DNA of 64,000 nucleotides from a virus (IMGVR_UViG_3300037225_001477:45502-109501); one strand, 5' to 3'. Shown: positions 1 through 6,271, counted from the first letter of the stretch. Notes: generated from the letters alone by a model not told the origin. Numbers and translations: made by a program.

Positions 1-184
1 TAAGTAGTCCCCTGCCCCAATGGGTTCCAAAGACAGGCACTGATTGGTGTGCGTCCATTATATTAACTCCAGGGATTACCTGCTTGAAGCCAAGTTGTAA
101 TCGGGCAACCCTTAATGCTTCTTCTAATACCTCTTCTTCAATCATCATTCCTTCATCAAGTTTCAAAATGTTTTCTGTTGTCAT
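1..184 (-). CDS. Partial CDS, N-terminus of an unidentified phage protein
   Basis: The reading frame starts at ATG 184-182 and runs off the left edge after 61 codons. The visible part is acidic at the N-terminus (MTTENILKLDEG) and then contains an aromatic/His-rich stretch (DAHQSVPVFGTHWG). I do not recognise the family. There is no Shine-Dalgarno sequence; instead the late-type motif at 186-195 ends one base before the ATG, so the message may be leaderless or nearly so. Confidence 0.6.
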   Translation of the reverse strand, partial: MTTENILKLDEGMMIEEEVLEEALRVARLQLGFKQVIPGVNIMDAHQSVPVFGTHWGRGLL

Positions 185-185
185 G

Positions 186-195
186 TATAATTAGT
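186..195 (-). promoter_or_regulatory. Late-promoter-like motif ACTAATTATA
   Basis: The sequence ACTAATTATA ends one base before the ATG of the partial gene at the left edge. It is one of at least sixteen copies seen directly upstream of start codons in this window. Confidence 0.55.
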
Positions 196-197
196 AT

Positions 198-509
198 TTA
201 GAAAATCAAAGGGAATGTTGAAATAACTTGCATTCTTTTAATTGGATCTATAGCTCTAAATGCTATATCATATGCGTATTGTTCTAACATAATAGAACCC
301 TCTATATTTTTTTGAAAAGAATATAGTGATTCTCGCTGTCCAATAACTGTTTCAGAATAGTCAAAACCTTGTGAGCCTTTCCTACCTATAATATTAAGTT
401 GTATACAGTCTATTATTTTAAATTCTTTTCTTTTTTGTTGCTCTTTTTGTTTTTCTTTAAGTTTTTCAAGTTTTGTTTCAAGCTCTAATATCTCTTCTTG
501 TATTGTCAT
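198..509 (-). CDS. Hypothetical protein with N-terminal coiled coil
   Basis: About 103 residues. ATG 509 is preferred over the upstream GTG 515, because the GTG overlaps the ribosome binding site AAGGAG that serves ATG 509 at normal spacing. The first ~30 residues are a Glu/Lys-rich heptad-like helix (EEILELETKLEKLKEKQKEQ), followed by a mixed globular part. No recognised family. It lies between two other small accessory genes on the same strand. Confidence 0.65.
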   Translation of the reverse strand: MTIQEEILELETKLEKLKEKQKEQQKRKEFKIIDCIQLNIIGRKGSQGFDYSETVIGQRESLYSFQKNIEGSIMLEQYAYDIAFRAIDPIKRMQVISTFPLIF

Positions 510-562
510 AGTCACTCCTTATCCAAAGCAGGCTCAATGCATAATAAAAACTAAAATATTAT

Positions 563-1009
563 TCATTTTAATTCTTTCTTAGCACGAGCTAAAGCAAATC
601 TTTCACCTATTGCTTTTCTTTGTTCTTCAGTAAATTCTCTTTTCTTTCTTATTTTTACAGGTTTAGCTTTGATTATATTATTCTCTACTATATCAAAAAT
701 TTCTTGGAGTCTATTTAATACTAATCTTACATTTTGCCATGTAGGAGAATGGGAAAGCTCTATACATATATCATCACATTCTTTATTTCTATAAAGAGGG
801 CGTAAAGACTCTCTAATACTAGGAAAGAAATCCAATGCATCTTTTTCTTTTCCAGTAATATATAGCTTAGGTTTACCTTGGGATTGTACTGTCTTTTGTT
901 TTCTTGATACTCTCAAAGGTTCACCATTGGCTATCTTTTCTGCTCTAGCTCTTTCTCTACCTTCTTTCATTGCTTTCTTGTGCTCATCAGTAATAATACC
1001 TTTAGGCAT
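563..1009 (-). CDS. Basic hypothetical protein with duplicated terminal motif
   Basis: About 148 residues, start ATG 1009 behind AGGAG; a GTG three bases upstream is less well spaced. The N-terminus (DEHKKAMKEGRERARAEK) and C-terminus (TEEQRKAIGERFALARAKK) carry the same basic helical motif, which I know from many small phage proteins of unknown role. The middle holds no motif I recognise. A nucleic-acid-binding role is plausible from the charge but not shown. Confidence 0.6.
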   Translation of the reverse strand: MPKGIITDEHKKAMKEGRERARAEKIANGEPLRVSRKQKTVQSQGKPKLYITGKEKDALDFFPSIRESLRPLYRNKECDDICIELSHSPTWQNVRLVLNRLQEIFDIVENNIIKAKPVKIRKKREFTEEQRKAIGERFALARAKKELK

Positions 1010-1018
1010 CACATTCTC

Positions 1019-1213
1019 CTATTTAGAAAAAATATGAAGTAATCCTATCAATGCATAGATACATATAACTATACCTATTATACCTATTACAATCAACAAT
1101 GGACTTAACACCCACCACCAGCTCCAAGCAATAGCTTTTGTAAGTTTTAATACAACAAATATAATAGTTAATATTGTTGTCCATGGTAAATAACAAACAT
1201 TCTTTGTTTCCAT
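1019..1213 (-). CDS. Small membrane protein, two TM segments
   Basis: 64 residues, ATG 1213 behind AAGGAGC. Two hydrophobic segments (about residues 12-28 and 33-60) separated by a WSWWW turn predict a helical-hairpin inner-membrane protein. No holin signature can be assigned by eye and no lysis gene is adjacent, so the function is unknown. Confidence 0.55.
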   Translation of the reverse strand: METKNVCYLPWTTILTIIFVVLKLTKAIAWSWWWVLSPLLIVIGIIGIVICIYALIGLLHIFSK

Positions 1214-1223
1214 TCTAAGCTCC

Positions 1224-1508
1224 TTATTCCTTTTCCCAAAATTTAACTTGTATGCTGTCTATAAGAACTTTCTTTGCTTGTTCCTTTATATCTTCATTAA
1301 AAGGAACCTCATTAAGAGGAATTTTAGGATAAGGATAACGTCCAGAGAGTCTATCATATCCTCGTTGAACACACCAGTGATGCCTTTTTGTTTGTTTGGA
1401 TACTTCATAATATCCATCCAGGTAAAGAGTATTATTATTATCATAAAACCAAAAATTGTATTGATACTGATGAAGATCATCAACAGGAATAATAACAGAT
1501 ATGTTCAT
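1224..1508 (-). CDS. Hypothetical protein
   Basis: 94 residues, ATG 1508 behind AAGGAG at correct spacing. Rich in Tyr, Asn and Trp (YQYNFWFYDNNNTLYLDGYY), soluble, no recognised domain. A host-type promoter at 1560-1588 lies just upstream, so it probably starts the transcript that also reads the small membrane protein and basic protein genes. Confidence 0.55.
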   Translation of the reverse strand: MNISVIIPVDDLHQYQYNFWFYDNNNTLYLDGYYEVSKQTKRHHWCVQRGYDRLSGRYPYPKIPLNEVPFNEDIKEQAKKVLIDSIQVKFWEKE

Positions 1509-1559
1509 TTTCTTCTCCTTGTAAAAAGTATGGTTTTATCCTCCAGCTATCTCATATAT

Positions 1560-1588
1560 AATCTACCATATTTCATTAAAAATGTCAA
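1560..1588 (-). promoter_or_regulatory. sigma70-type promoter TTGACA-17-TAGATT
   Basis: On the minus strand the -35 box TTGACA occupies 1588-1583 and the -10 box TAGATT 1565-1560, with a 17-bp spacer. It lies between the terminator at 1600-1630 and the gene at 1224-1508, so it restarts transcription downstream of the structured RNA. Confidence 0.7.
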
Positions 1589-1599
1589 GTAGAAAAGAT

Positions 1600-1630
1600 A
1601 AAAAAGAGAGAGAAGGCATCCTCTCTCTCT
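1600..1630 (-). terminator. Rho-independent terminator
   Basis: Minus-strand hairpin of about ten base pairs (GAGAGAGAGG / CTTCTCTCTC, one bulge) with loop ATG, followed by TTTTT. It directly follows the 116-nt structured RNA at 1635-1750. Confidence 0.75.
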
Positions 1631-1634
1631 ACTG

Positions 1635-1750
1635 ATGCTGCTGGATTTTAGCAACCACGCCAATATTACGCTCAGGGCCTTCAACAGACACCCATCTCAG
1701 GTTGTTCCCCTAATCCTTGGTAAGGACTCGACCTCTCCACCCAGCAGCAC
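1635..1750 (-). ncRNA. Candidate structured small RNA closed by a long terminal stem
   Basis: The two ends (GTGCTGCTGG and CCAGCAGCAT) form a 9-10 bp closing stem around 96 nt with further pairing, including TCCTT-ACC-AAGGA and CAACC/GGTTG. The RNA is followed five bases later by a rho-independent terminator. No start codon with ribosome binding site is present inside. I do not recognise the family; tRNA, tmRNA, 6S and RNase P RNA hallmarks are absent. Confidence 0.5.
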
Positions 1751-1941
1751 TAGTCGTTCGCAGCAATCCCATATCCACCCTCTAGATTAGGTAGGTAATA
1801 ATAGTATGGGAACTATTCCCGTAGGGTTGGACTTAGCCCTAATAAATATGGTACTTATAGTCAATAGCATGGCCTTATGCCTCGTACAAGCTACAACCCT
1901 ATAAAGAACTTAACTAATACAATCCCTCACTATTTACCTCC
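1751..1941 (-). other. Gene-free stretch with a 79-nt tRNA-like element
   Basis: No coding gene is seen. The segment 1822-1900 has tRNA length, a perfect 7-bp closing stem (AGGGTTG / CAACCCT plus A) and the tRNA-like start TTGTAGCTT, but lacks a T-arm and a clear anticodon arm, so it may be a decayed tRNA. A second imperfect hairpin is bounded by TCCCATA/TATGGGA around 1768-1812. Together with 1635-1750 this makes a ~300-nt structured 3' region behind the gene at 1942-2469. Confidence 0.35.
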
Positions 1942-2469
1942 TTACGCCTGAAACATTTTAACCCTATGGGAGCGGTCAATCATTTGGGTGATGGCTTCTC
2001 TCATATAGCTGTTCAGAGGGCGATCCCATGGATGAGTAAGCCATGATGCTACTTTGAAAGTTCCATTGACTGCCATTTCAATAGCCCTACGAAGTCCTTC
2101 TTCTCTATCGAAGGAAGGAACCGGAATCTCACTAGTTGCATCCCAGTTAGTATCACGCAACATATCCAAGTACAGGCGATATGCTTTCGACTTGAAAATG
2201 TCTATCTTGGGGAAAGGAATTTCCTTTCCATTCTTGTCCAGCACTCCAGGCTTGTAATCTTTCATGCGCTGCAACATTTTCTGGATTGCGGGAATTTGGT
2301 GGGGCTTAAGATACCTCTTCTCATAATCGTGTCGATGGTTTACAAGAGACCATCCAATTTTGTCTTGACCTATAGCCACGACAATTCCTATCTTGAAACC
2401 AAGGTCGTTTCTCACGTAGGTGATAATAACCTTGTTCTTTTCAAGATACTCCTTAACCATACTGTACAT
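1942..2469 (-). CDS. Hypothetical protein
   Basis: 175 residues; ATG 2469 behind AAGGAG. Soluble and mixed alpha/beta, with a segment GFKIGIVVAIGQDKIGWSLVN near the N-terminus and a basic middle. No family recognised. It has its own sigma70-type promoter (2518-2546) and its transcript would run into the structured RNA region and terminator at 1600-1941. Confidence 0.6.
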   Translation of the reverse strand: MYSMVKEYLEKNKVIITYVRNDLGFKIGIVVAIGQDKIGWSLVNHRHDYEKRYLKPHQIPAIQKMLQRMKDYKPGVLDKNGKEIPFPKIDIFKSKAYRLYLDMLRDTNWDATSEIPVPSFDREEGLRRAIEMAVNGTFKVASWLTHPWDRPLNSYMREAITQMIDRSHRVKMFQA

Positions 2470-2517
2470 ATTAACTCCTTAGATTAGGTAACCGTCTAGC
2501 AGTTCCTATCTATAAAT

Positions 2518-2546
2518 AGTATACTATGGTTTTTTAAAAAAGTCAA
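2518..2546 (-). promoter_or_regulatory. sigma70-type promoter TTGACT-17-TATACT
   Basis: Minus-strand -35 TTGACT at 2546-2541 and -10 TATACT at 2523-2518 with exactly 17 bp between. Located between tRNA-Pro and the gene starting at 2469. Confidence 0.75.
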
Positions 2547-2554
2547 TAGGAAAA

Positions 2555-2627
2555 TAGCCGATGCCAGATTTGAACTGTGCCCTAGCATCCCAAATGCCAT
2601 GTGCTGCCGGATTACACCACATCGGCT
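2555..2627 (-). tRNA. tRNA-Pro (UGG)
   Basis: 73 nt. The acceptor stem is AGCCGAT/ATCGGCT with discriminator A. Anticodon stem TGGCA/TGCTA carries loop TTTGGGA, giving anticodon UGG with normal U33. The T-loop is TTCAAAT; the T-stem is imperfect beyond CAG/CTG. No CCA is encoded. Confidence 0.8.
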
Positions 2628-3039
2628 ATAAATAATCTTTAGAGAAATGCTCTTTATTATGACAATTAGAACATAAAACCTCACATTTATCAATTTCTTT
2701 TTTTATATTTTTAAGTGAATACCCTCCTCTTATCATATCTGCTATATTATTTTCTTTTATAGTATCATCTTTATGATGAAATACCAAACAAGCCGGATGA
2801 CTTTCTCCACACCGTAGACATACTTTTCCTTTTTTGTACTCCTTTAACCAGAATCTTCTACTTTCTCTATATTCTTTTTTTTGTAAAAGAATAGTGTATC
2901 TTTTGTTTATATGACGATTATGATCATAATCTTTTACACATTCCTTACACCAAGAATGTAATTTATCAGGAGTCTTTTTGGATTTTGAGAAGGAAGATAT
3001 ATCTTTATAAGCATTACATCTAAAACATTTCTTTTCCAT
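2626..3039 (-). CDS. HNH family endonuclease, probable homing type
   Basis: About 137 residues from ATG 3039. The TTG six bases upstream overlaps the late-type motif at 3041-3050 and is not supported by a ribosome binding site. An N-terminal zinc-knuckle pair (CFRC...CKEC) is followed by an HNH core with CLRCGESHPACLVFHHKD and a C-terminal CEVLCSNCHNKEH, so both zinc-binding Cys pairs and the His-rich catalytic strand are present. Free-standing HNH genes of this kind in phages usually spread themselves into neighbouring loci. It ends two bases inside tRNA-Pro, which suggests recent insertion next to tRNA genes. Confidence 0.8.
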   Translation of the reverse strand: MEKKCFRCNAYKDISSFSKSKKTPDKLHSWCKECVKDYDHNRHINKRYTILLQKKEYRESRRFWLKEYKKGKVCLRCGESHPACLVFHHKDDTIKENNIADMIRGGYSLKNIKKEIDKCEVLCSNCHNKEHFSKDYL

Positions 3040-3040
3040 A

Positions 3041-3050
3041 CACAATTAGT
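3041..3050 (-). promoter_or_regulatory. Late-promoter-like motif ACTAATTGTG
   Basis: Variant of the repeated motif; ends one base before the ATG of the HNH gene at 3039. Confidence 0.4.
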
Positions 3051-3061
3051 GTTTTGAGAAA

Positions 3062-3140
3062 GGGAATGTATTCCCAAATCAGAATTCTCTAGTCAACTGA
3101 TGGCCCCAAACCACCCGCTCTACTATCTGAGCTACATCCC
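3062..3140 (-). tRNA. tRNA-Pro-like (UGG), atypical T-arm
   Basis: 79 nt. The closing stem GGGATGT/ACATTCC pairs over 7 bp with one G-T. The D-arm is normal (GCTC...GAGC). The anticodon stem GGTGG/CCATC carries loop TTTGGGG (anticodon UGG). The variable region is long and the T-loop (TGATTTG) is not canonical. It duplicates the specificity of the tRNA at 2555-2627 and may be a decaying copy. Confidence 0.45.
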
Positions 3141-3146
3141 GATATA

Positions 3147-3404
3147 TTACCAATCTCTCTGAAGCATATGATCTTTCATAATTTGACTCTCTGGGGTTAC
3201 AGGTGGCTTTACATAATTAGGATCAGCCCCCCATGCTGCTTTTGCTTTTGTTCTCTGGTCTACAGGCACATCAATGGGAGTGCCTAACATTACATTGATT
3301 TCAATATACAGCTTAGTCAATTCCTCTGTCAAGTCCCTCTGTTGGTTTAGTCTGAGTCTAAGTAAATCCAATTTAGCTGCTATTTTGTTTACATCTATAT
3401 CCAT
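3147..3404 (-). CDS. Hypothetical protein
   Basis: 85 residues, ATG 3404 behind AAGGAG. N-terminal two thirds predicted helical with leucine heptads (AAKLDLLRLRLNQQRDLTEEL), followed by a Pro-rich tail. No family recognised. Co-directional with and 10 bp downstream of the HExxH protein gene, so likely co-transcribed. Confidence 0.55.
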   Translation of the reverse strand: MDIDVNKIAAKLDLLRLRLNQQRDLTEELTKLYIEINVMLGTPIDVPVDQRTKAKAAWGADPNYVKPPVTPESQIMKDHMLQRDW

Positions 3405-3414
3405 ATAAATCTCC

Positions 3415-4335
3415 TTATTTCATATTAGTGCCAAGCATATGTTCTCTATTTAATCTTGATACTATTTGTTGCTTAAAATTATTAAATGCTTGCTTATGTA
3501 TAGCATCCTTTTGAGCATAGGACATTACTACATCTAATCCAGGGTCTATTTCAAATAAATCATCTATTGTTAGATTATTCCACTCATCCTCCCCCATCAT
3601 TTTCTTTCTTTGAAGTAATCCATGGATATATGCATTAAGTTCCACAGTAGAAAATATTATATTAGGAACTTTGTAATACTTAGCAGCCCTTTGATACGAA
3701 GAATCATGCCTATTTTTTATATAATTACTATTAGTAGTATATAATGTTTCATATATCCAATGAGATATTTCATGATATACTCCCGTTTGATATTCCTCTA
3801 AAGTAAAAAGTTTTTTATCTTTAGCATAAATTATATCTTGGTCAATTCTATTCATAGAACCAATATGTCTATTAGGTACTATTGAAGTATATACATCATT
3901 AAAATCAGTAAAAATTTCATTAGAATAATACCATTTCTTCATTAAGTCATACATCACCATAGGATAGCCAACACTAATATAATCCAAAGCACCATCATAA
4001 AACCAATTACAATATGGTATAAAATATATTGAAATAGGATGCTTTCTATGAGTCTTAGTACAAATAGGAGAGAGTAATTCTTCTGACTTAGTTATATGCT
4101 GATACCTATAAGGCACTTGCATGATATCTAATAGTTTACTTTTATTATTGCTTATAGCAATAGAATCTAAGAGTTTTGTAAACCGAATAAAAGGTAAAGA
4201 TAATATTTCTATATCTTTATCATCTATATCAAAAACTTTTTCATACAGATGTGAGTTTTCTACAAACTCCATACAACTCATTCTTGAGCCTTCAAGTAAT
4301 AATGTGTATTCTTCCTCTTCTATAAGCCTAACCAT
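3415..4335 (-). CDS. HExxH-motif putative zinc metallopeptidase
   Basis: 306 residues from ATG 4335. The only recognisable feature is HEISHWIYE at residues 188-196: two zinc-ligating His flanking the catalytic Glu, preceded by a hydrophobic turn, as in gluzincin/metzincin-type peptidases. The rest is a soluble alpha/beta protein without signal peptide, so it would act in the cytoplasm or as a virion protein. There is no Shine-Dalgarno sequence; a late-type motif (4337-4346) lies just before the start, shared back-to-back with the divergent HNH gene. Peptidase activity is inferred from the motif only. Confidence 0.55.
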   Translation of the reverse strand: MVRLIEEEEYTLLLEGSRMSCMEFVENSHLYEKVFDIDDKDIEILSLPFIRFTKLLDSIAISNNKSKLLDIMQVPYRYQHITKSEELLSPICTKTHRKHPISIYFIPYCNWFYDGALDYISVGYPMVMYDLMKKWYYSNEIFTDFNDVYTSIVPNRHIGSMNRIDQDIIYAKDKKLFTLEEYQTGVYHEISHWIYETLYTTNSNYIKNRHDSSYQRAAKYYKVPNIIFSTVELNAYIHGLLQRKKMMGEDEWNNLTIDDLFEIDPGLDVVMSYAQKDAIHKQAFNNFKQQIVSRLNREHMLGTNMK

Positions 4336-4336
4336 A

Positions 4337-4346
4337 TGTAGTTAGT
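4337..4346 (-). promoter_or_regulatory. Late-promoter-like motif ACTAACTACA
   Basis: Minus-strand copy immediately upstream of ATG 4335. It lies back-to-back with a plus-strand copy at 4350-4359, forming a 24-bp divergent control region. Confidence 0.45.
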
Positions 4347-4349
4347 GAA

Positions 4350-4359
4350 ACTAATTATT
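4350..4359 (+). promoter_or_regulatory. Late-promoter-like motif ACTAATTATT
   Basis: Plus-strand copy that ends one base before the ATG of the HNH gene at 4361. Confidence 0.5.
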
Positions 4360-4360
4360 T

Positions 4361-4807
4361 ATGGAACTACACAATCAAAAACGCTCCCCAGAATGGCATA
4401 AAGTAATGCATGATTATCTCTCTAAGCATCCAGCCTGTGAAGCTTGTGGTAAGACTGAAGCAGTTAATGTTCATCACGTTGCGTCTTTCGAACTTATTAT
4501 AAATTTTGGCAGACCAGAACTTGAACTCGATGAAAACAATCTTATCACTTTATGTGAAACAGAATCGGGTAAGCCTGAGGAGAATCACCATATTGAAATA
4601 GGACATGCAGGGGATTTCAAGAAAACAAATTTGAATGTTAGAGAAGATGCTAAGAAATATTATGGAGAAACATTAGTCCAGCTTAAAGAGAATACTCAAT
4701 TCATGGAAGAAATAAAGGCGAATGCATTGCCTCCACTAGATGAATTGACACCAGAACAAAAAATATATTTTCAAAATTGGCTTGACATAACTTACCCTAA
4801 AAAATAA
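4361..4807 (+). CDS. HNH endonuclease
   Basis: 148 residues, ATG 4361, the only plus-strand gene in the first 22 kb. A CxxC pair (C26, C29) and HH (38-39) are followed by C66 and a second His cluster (NHHIEIGHAGDF), giving a beta-beta-alpha metal-type HNH core. A Pro-rich helical tail closes the protein. The spacing of the last His block to the motif GHxGDF is typical of phage HNH proteins of unknown target. No ribosome binding site; the late-type motif lies directly upstream. Confidence 0.75.
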   Translation: MELHNQKRSPEWHKVMHDYLSKHPACEACGKTEAVNVHHVASFELIINFGRPELELDENNLITLCETESGKPEENHHIEIGHAGDFKKTNLNVREDAKKYYGETLVQLKENTQFMEEIKANALPPLDELTPEQKIYFQNWLDITYPKK

Positions 4808-4878
4808 TGGAGCTAGAGACTTTGACATCTCGACCTGTAGAATGCAGATCTACCGCTCTACAACTGAGCTATAGCCCC
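4808..4878 (-). tRNA. tRNA-Ala (UGC) with C33
   Basis: 71 nt. The acceptor GGGGCTA/TAGCTCC includes a G3-U70 pair, the alanine identity determinant. The D-arm is GCTC...GAGC. Anticodon stem GTAGA/TCTAC carries loop TCTGCAT (anticodon UGC), with C instead of U at position 33. The T-loop (GTCAAA) is also non-standard. Confidence 0.75.
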
Positions 4879-4883
4879 TTGTG

Positions 4884-5261
4884 TTACTTTACTGCTACCT
4901 TCTTAGCCTTTACATTTCTTAGTAAGGTTTTTAATCCTATAATAATACCTACCAATGAAGCAACAATACCAAAAATCTGATTAGCATCATCTAATAAATT
5001 CTTTACCTTCAGGTGCTTCAGCCTAAGAGCCTCAATGGCTTGTCGCTCTGCTGATACTGGTGCTGATTCTCTTGACTTTAATGATTGTAACATCATTTCT
5101 GTTTTAGCAGGAACTGCTGCCACTAAGCCTATATTTAATTTTTCTTGTACCCAAGGAACAACATAGGGCTTTATAGCAAACACATATAAGCCTATAGCTA
5201 AGCCTACACTAATAACAATAATTTCCCATACTTCAATTACTTTCTTTTTTTTTGCTGCCAT
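4884..5261 (-). CDS. Membrane protein with two TM helices
   Basis: 125 residues, ATG 5261 behind GAGG. A poly-Lys N-terminus precedes a first hydrophobic segment (about residues 10-35). The central ~45 residues are polar. A second hydrophobic segment (about 92-110) is followed by a basic tail (RNVKAKK). This predicts both termini in the cytoplasm. Function unknown; a late-type motif upstream suggests late expression. Confidence 0.6.
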   Translation of the reverse strand: MAAKKKKVIEVWEIIVISVGLAIGLYVFAIKPYVVPWVQEKLNIGLVAAVPAKTEMMLQSLKSRESAPVSAERQAIEALRLKHLKVKNLLDDANQIFGIVASLVGIIIGLKTLLRNVKAKKVAVK

Positions 5262-5271
5262 ACTATCCTCA

Positions 5272-5281
5272 TATAATTAGT
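5272..5281 (-). promoter_or_regulatory. Late-promoter-like motif ACTAATTATA
   Basis: Ends ten bases upstream of ATG 5261; a ribosome binding site (GAGG) lies between. Confidence 0.6.
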
Positions 5282-5283
5282 TA

Positions 5284-5383
5284 TGGGACTAATAGGAATC
5301 GAACCTACCACAACCGGCTTTTTCAATACTCTATTAAAAAGTATTCAAAAAGGCCGGTGCCTAAACCAATCGGCCTTAGTCCC
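5284..5383 (-). tRNA. tRNA-Lys (UUU) with 27-nt hairpin insertion in the anticodon loop
   Basis: 100 nt. The acceptor is GGGACTA/TAGTCCC plus A, anticodon stem CCGGC/GCCGG and T-arm GTAGG-TTCGATT-CCTAT. The anticodon 'loop' has 34 nt instead of 7. It begins CTTTT and ends AA, so removing the 27 nt between them restores the standard Lys loop CTTTTAA, with the insertion at the position used by eukaryal and archaeal tRNA introns (37/38). Within the insert the anticodon pairs as TTTTT/AAAAA, then a G-G mismatch, six base pairs and a 9-nt apical loop. Confidence 0.8.
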
Positions 5384-5385
5384 TT

Positions 5386-5487
5386 TGATCCTGGCCCGGT
5401 TCGAACGGGCTACCTACTGCTTCTTTATTACTCTACTGCTAAAGTAAAAAAGAGGGCAGTTGCTCTGTCCATTTGAGCTACAGAACC
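5386..5487 (-). tRNA. tRNA-Arg (UCU) with 28-nt hairpin insertion in the anticodon loop
   Basis: 102 nt. The acceptor is GGTTCTG/CAGGATC plus A, D-arm GCTC...GAGC, anticodon stem ACTGC/GCAGT and T-arm GCCCG-TTCGAAC-CGGGC. The loop of 35 nt begins CCTCT and ends AA; excision would leave CCTCTAA (anticodon UCU, C33). The insert pairs the anticodon as TCTTT/AAAGA, then has a U-U mismatch, five base pairs (TTACT/AGTAA) and a 10-nt loop. This is the same architecture as in the neighbouring tRNA-Lys, two bases away. Confidence 0.75.
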
Positions 5488-5489
5488 AT

Positions 5490-5563
5490 TACCTTTGGCA
5501 GGGTTCGAACCTGTTACATCCTCTTTCGTGGAGAAGTGCTCTGTCCATATGAGCTACAAAGGC
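5490..5563 (-). tRNA. tRNA-Arg (ACG) with C33
   Basis: 74 nt. Acceptor GCCTTTG/CAAAGGT, D-arm GCTC...GAGC, anticodon stem CTTCT/AGAGG with loop CCACGAA (anticodon ACG), T-arm AGG-TTCGAAC-CCT. Position 33 is C where U is expected. Confidence 0.8.
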
Positions 5564-5567
5564 ACGA

Positions 5568-5649
5568 TGGGTCCAAAGGGAGTTGAACCCTCAATCCTTT
5601 CGGCATTGGTTCCTAAGACCAACGTGTATGCCAGTTCCACCACGGACCC
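5568..5649 (-). tRNA. tRNA-Leu (UAG)
   Basis: 82 nt, class II. Acceptor GGGTCCG/TGGACCC plus A; anticodon stem TTGGT/ACCAA with loop CTTAGGA (UAG, normal U33); long variable arm GCCGAAAGGA; T-arm AGGG-TTCAACT-CCCT. Confidence 0.85.
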
Positions 5650-5662
5650 TTATTTTTTATAG

Positions 5663-5735
5663 GGTGGCTGGAGGGAGTCGAACCCTCTATCTCTACCTTC
5701 ACAGGGTGGCGCAACACCAAATCTGCCTCAGTCAC
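5663..5735 (-). tRNA. tRNA-His (GUG)
   Basis: 73 nt. Acceptor GTGACTG/CAGCCAC has one A-C mismatch and a C at the discriminator position, as in histidine tRNAs. Anticodon stem CCACC/GGTAG carries loop CTGTGAA (GUG); T-arm GAGGG-TTCGACT-CCCTC. Confidence 0.75.
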
Positions 5736-5737
5736 AG

Positions 5738-5810
5738 TCCACGGTCTCCGAGTCGAACGGAGGACAACTTGGTCTTCGGCCAAGGGCTCTACCAACTGAG
5801 CTAACCGTAG
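5738..5810 (-). tRNA. tRNA-Phe (GAA) with C33
   Basis: 73 nt. Acceptor CTACGGT/ACCGTGG plus A, D-arm GCTC...GAGC, anticodon stem CTTGG/CCAAG with loop CCGAAGA (anticodon GAA), T-arm CTCCG-TTCGACT-CGGAG. Every arm is canonical except C instead of U at position 33. Confidence 0.85.
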
Positions 5811-5817
5811 ATTAAAA

Positions 5818-6162
5818 TTAATTTGATGTATTTAAAAGATACTCTCTTTTCCCCTCTAAAGCAGTAAGCTCTGAAGCTATGTGACACTCAGAAACATCTA
5901 TAAGCTTTGTAGGGAGTGACGACTTGAATACTTGTACCCATCTCTCATGCCCCTTTTGAGCCTCTTCTTTACTATCATACTGCTCCACTACTACCCATTC
6001 CCCATTATTGTAATGACTGCATTTAATAGCAGTTTCATAAGGCTGAGTAGAATCATTAACGGCGCATGTATCAATAACAGCATCAACACTTGGAATAATA
6101 GTGTTATCTACTTTGCGCTCCTCATAGTTAACCTTCATTTCAAAAAATTCAAACATATTCAT
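5818..6162 (-). CDS. Conserved phage protein, unknown function
   Basis: About 114 residues. ATG 6162 is preferred over ATG 6168, since AAAGGAG lies six bases before it. The segment from YETAIKCSHYNNGEWVVVEQ to EAQKGHERWV follows a pattern I know from small phage proteins (ET...F, then Y-x-S/T-x-EEA-x-x-GH). Role unknown. It sits between tRNA genes and would be co-transcribed with them. Confidence 0.6.
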   Translation of the reverse strand: MNMFEFFEMKVNYEERKVDNTIIPSVDAVIDTCAVNDSTQPYETAIKCSHYNNGEWVVVEQYDSKEEAQKGHERWVQVFKSSLPTKLIDVSECHIASELTALEGKREYLLNTSN

Positions 6163-6179
6163 ATTCATCTCCTTTATAA

Positions 6180-6251
6180 AGCGGCATATCGGATTCGAAC
6201 CGACGACCCCGAGTTTGGAAAACTAGGACTCTACCCCTGAGCTAATACCGC
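6180..6251 (-). tRNA. tRNA-Gly (UCC)
   Basis: 72 nt. Acceptor GCGGTAT/ATGCCGC with discriminator T, D-arm GCTC...GAGT, anticodon stem CTAGT/ACTCG with loop TTTCCAA (UCC, U33), T-arm GTCGG-TTCGAAT-CCGAT. Confidence 0.85.
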
Positions 6252-6271
6252 ATATTATCTAATTCCCAATG

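Noticed and set aside
1019-1213. Holin
   Set aside because: Two TM helices and small size fit loosely, but no lysis partner is adjacent and the C-terminus lacks the usual charged tail, so only 'membrane protein' is called.
5284-5487. Group I or group II introns in the tRNAs
   Set aside because: Inserts of 27-29 nt are far too short and lack any catalytic core.
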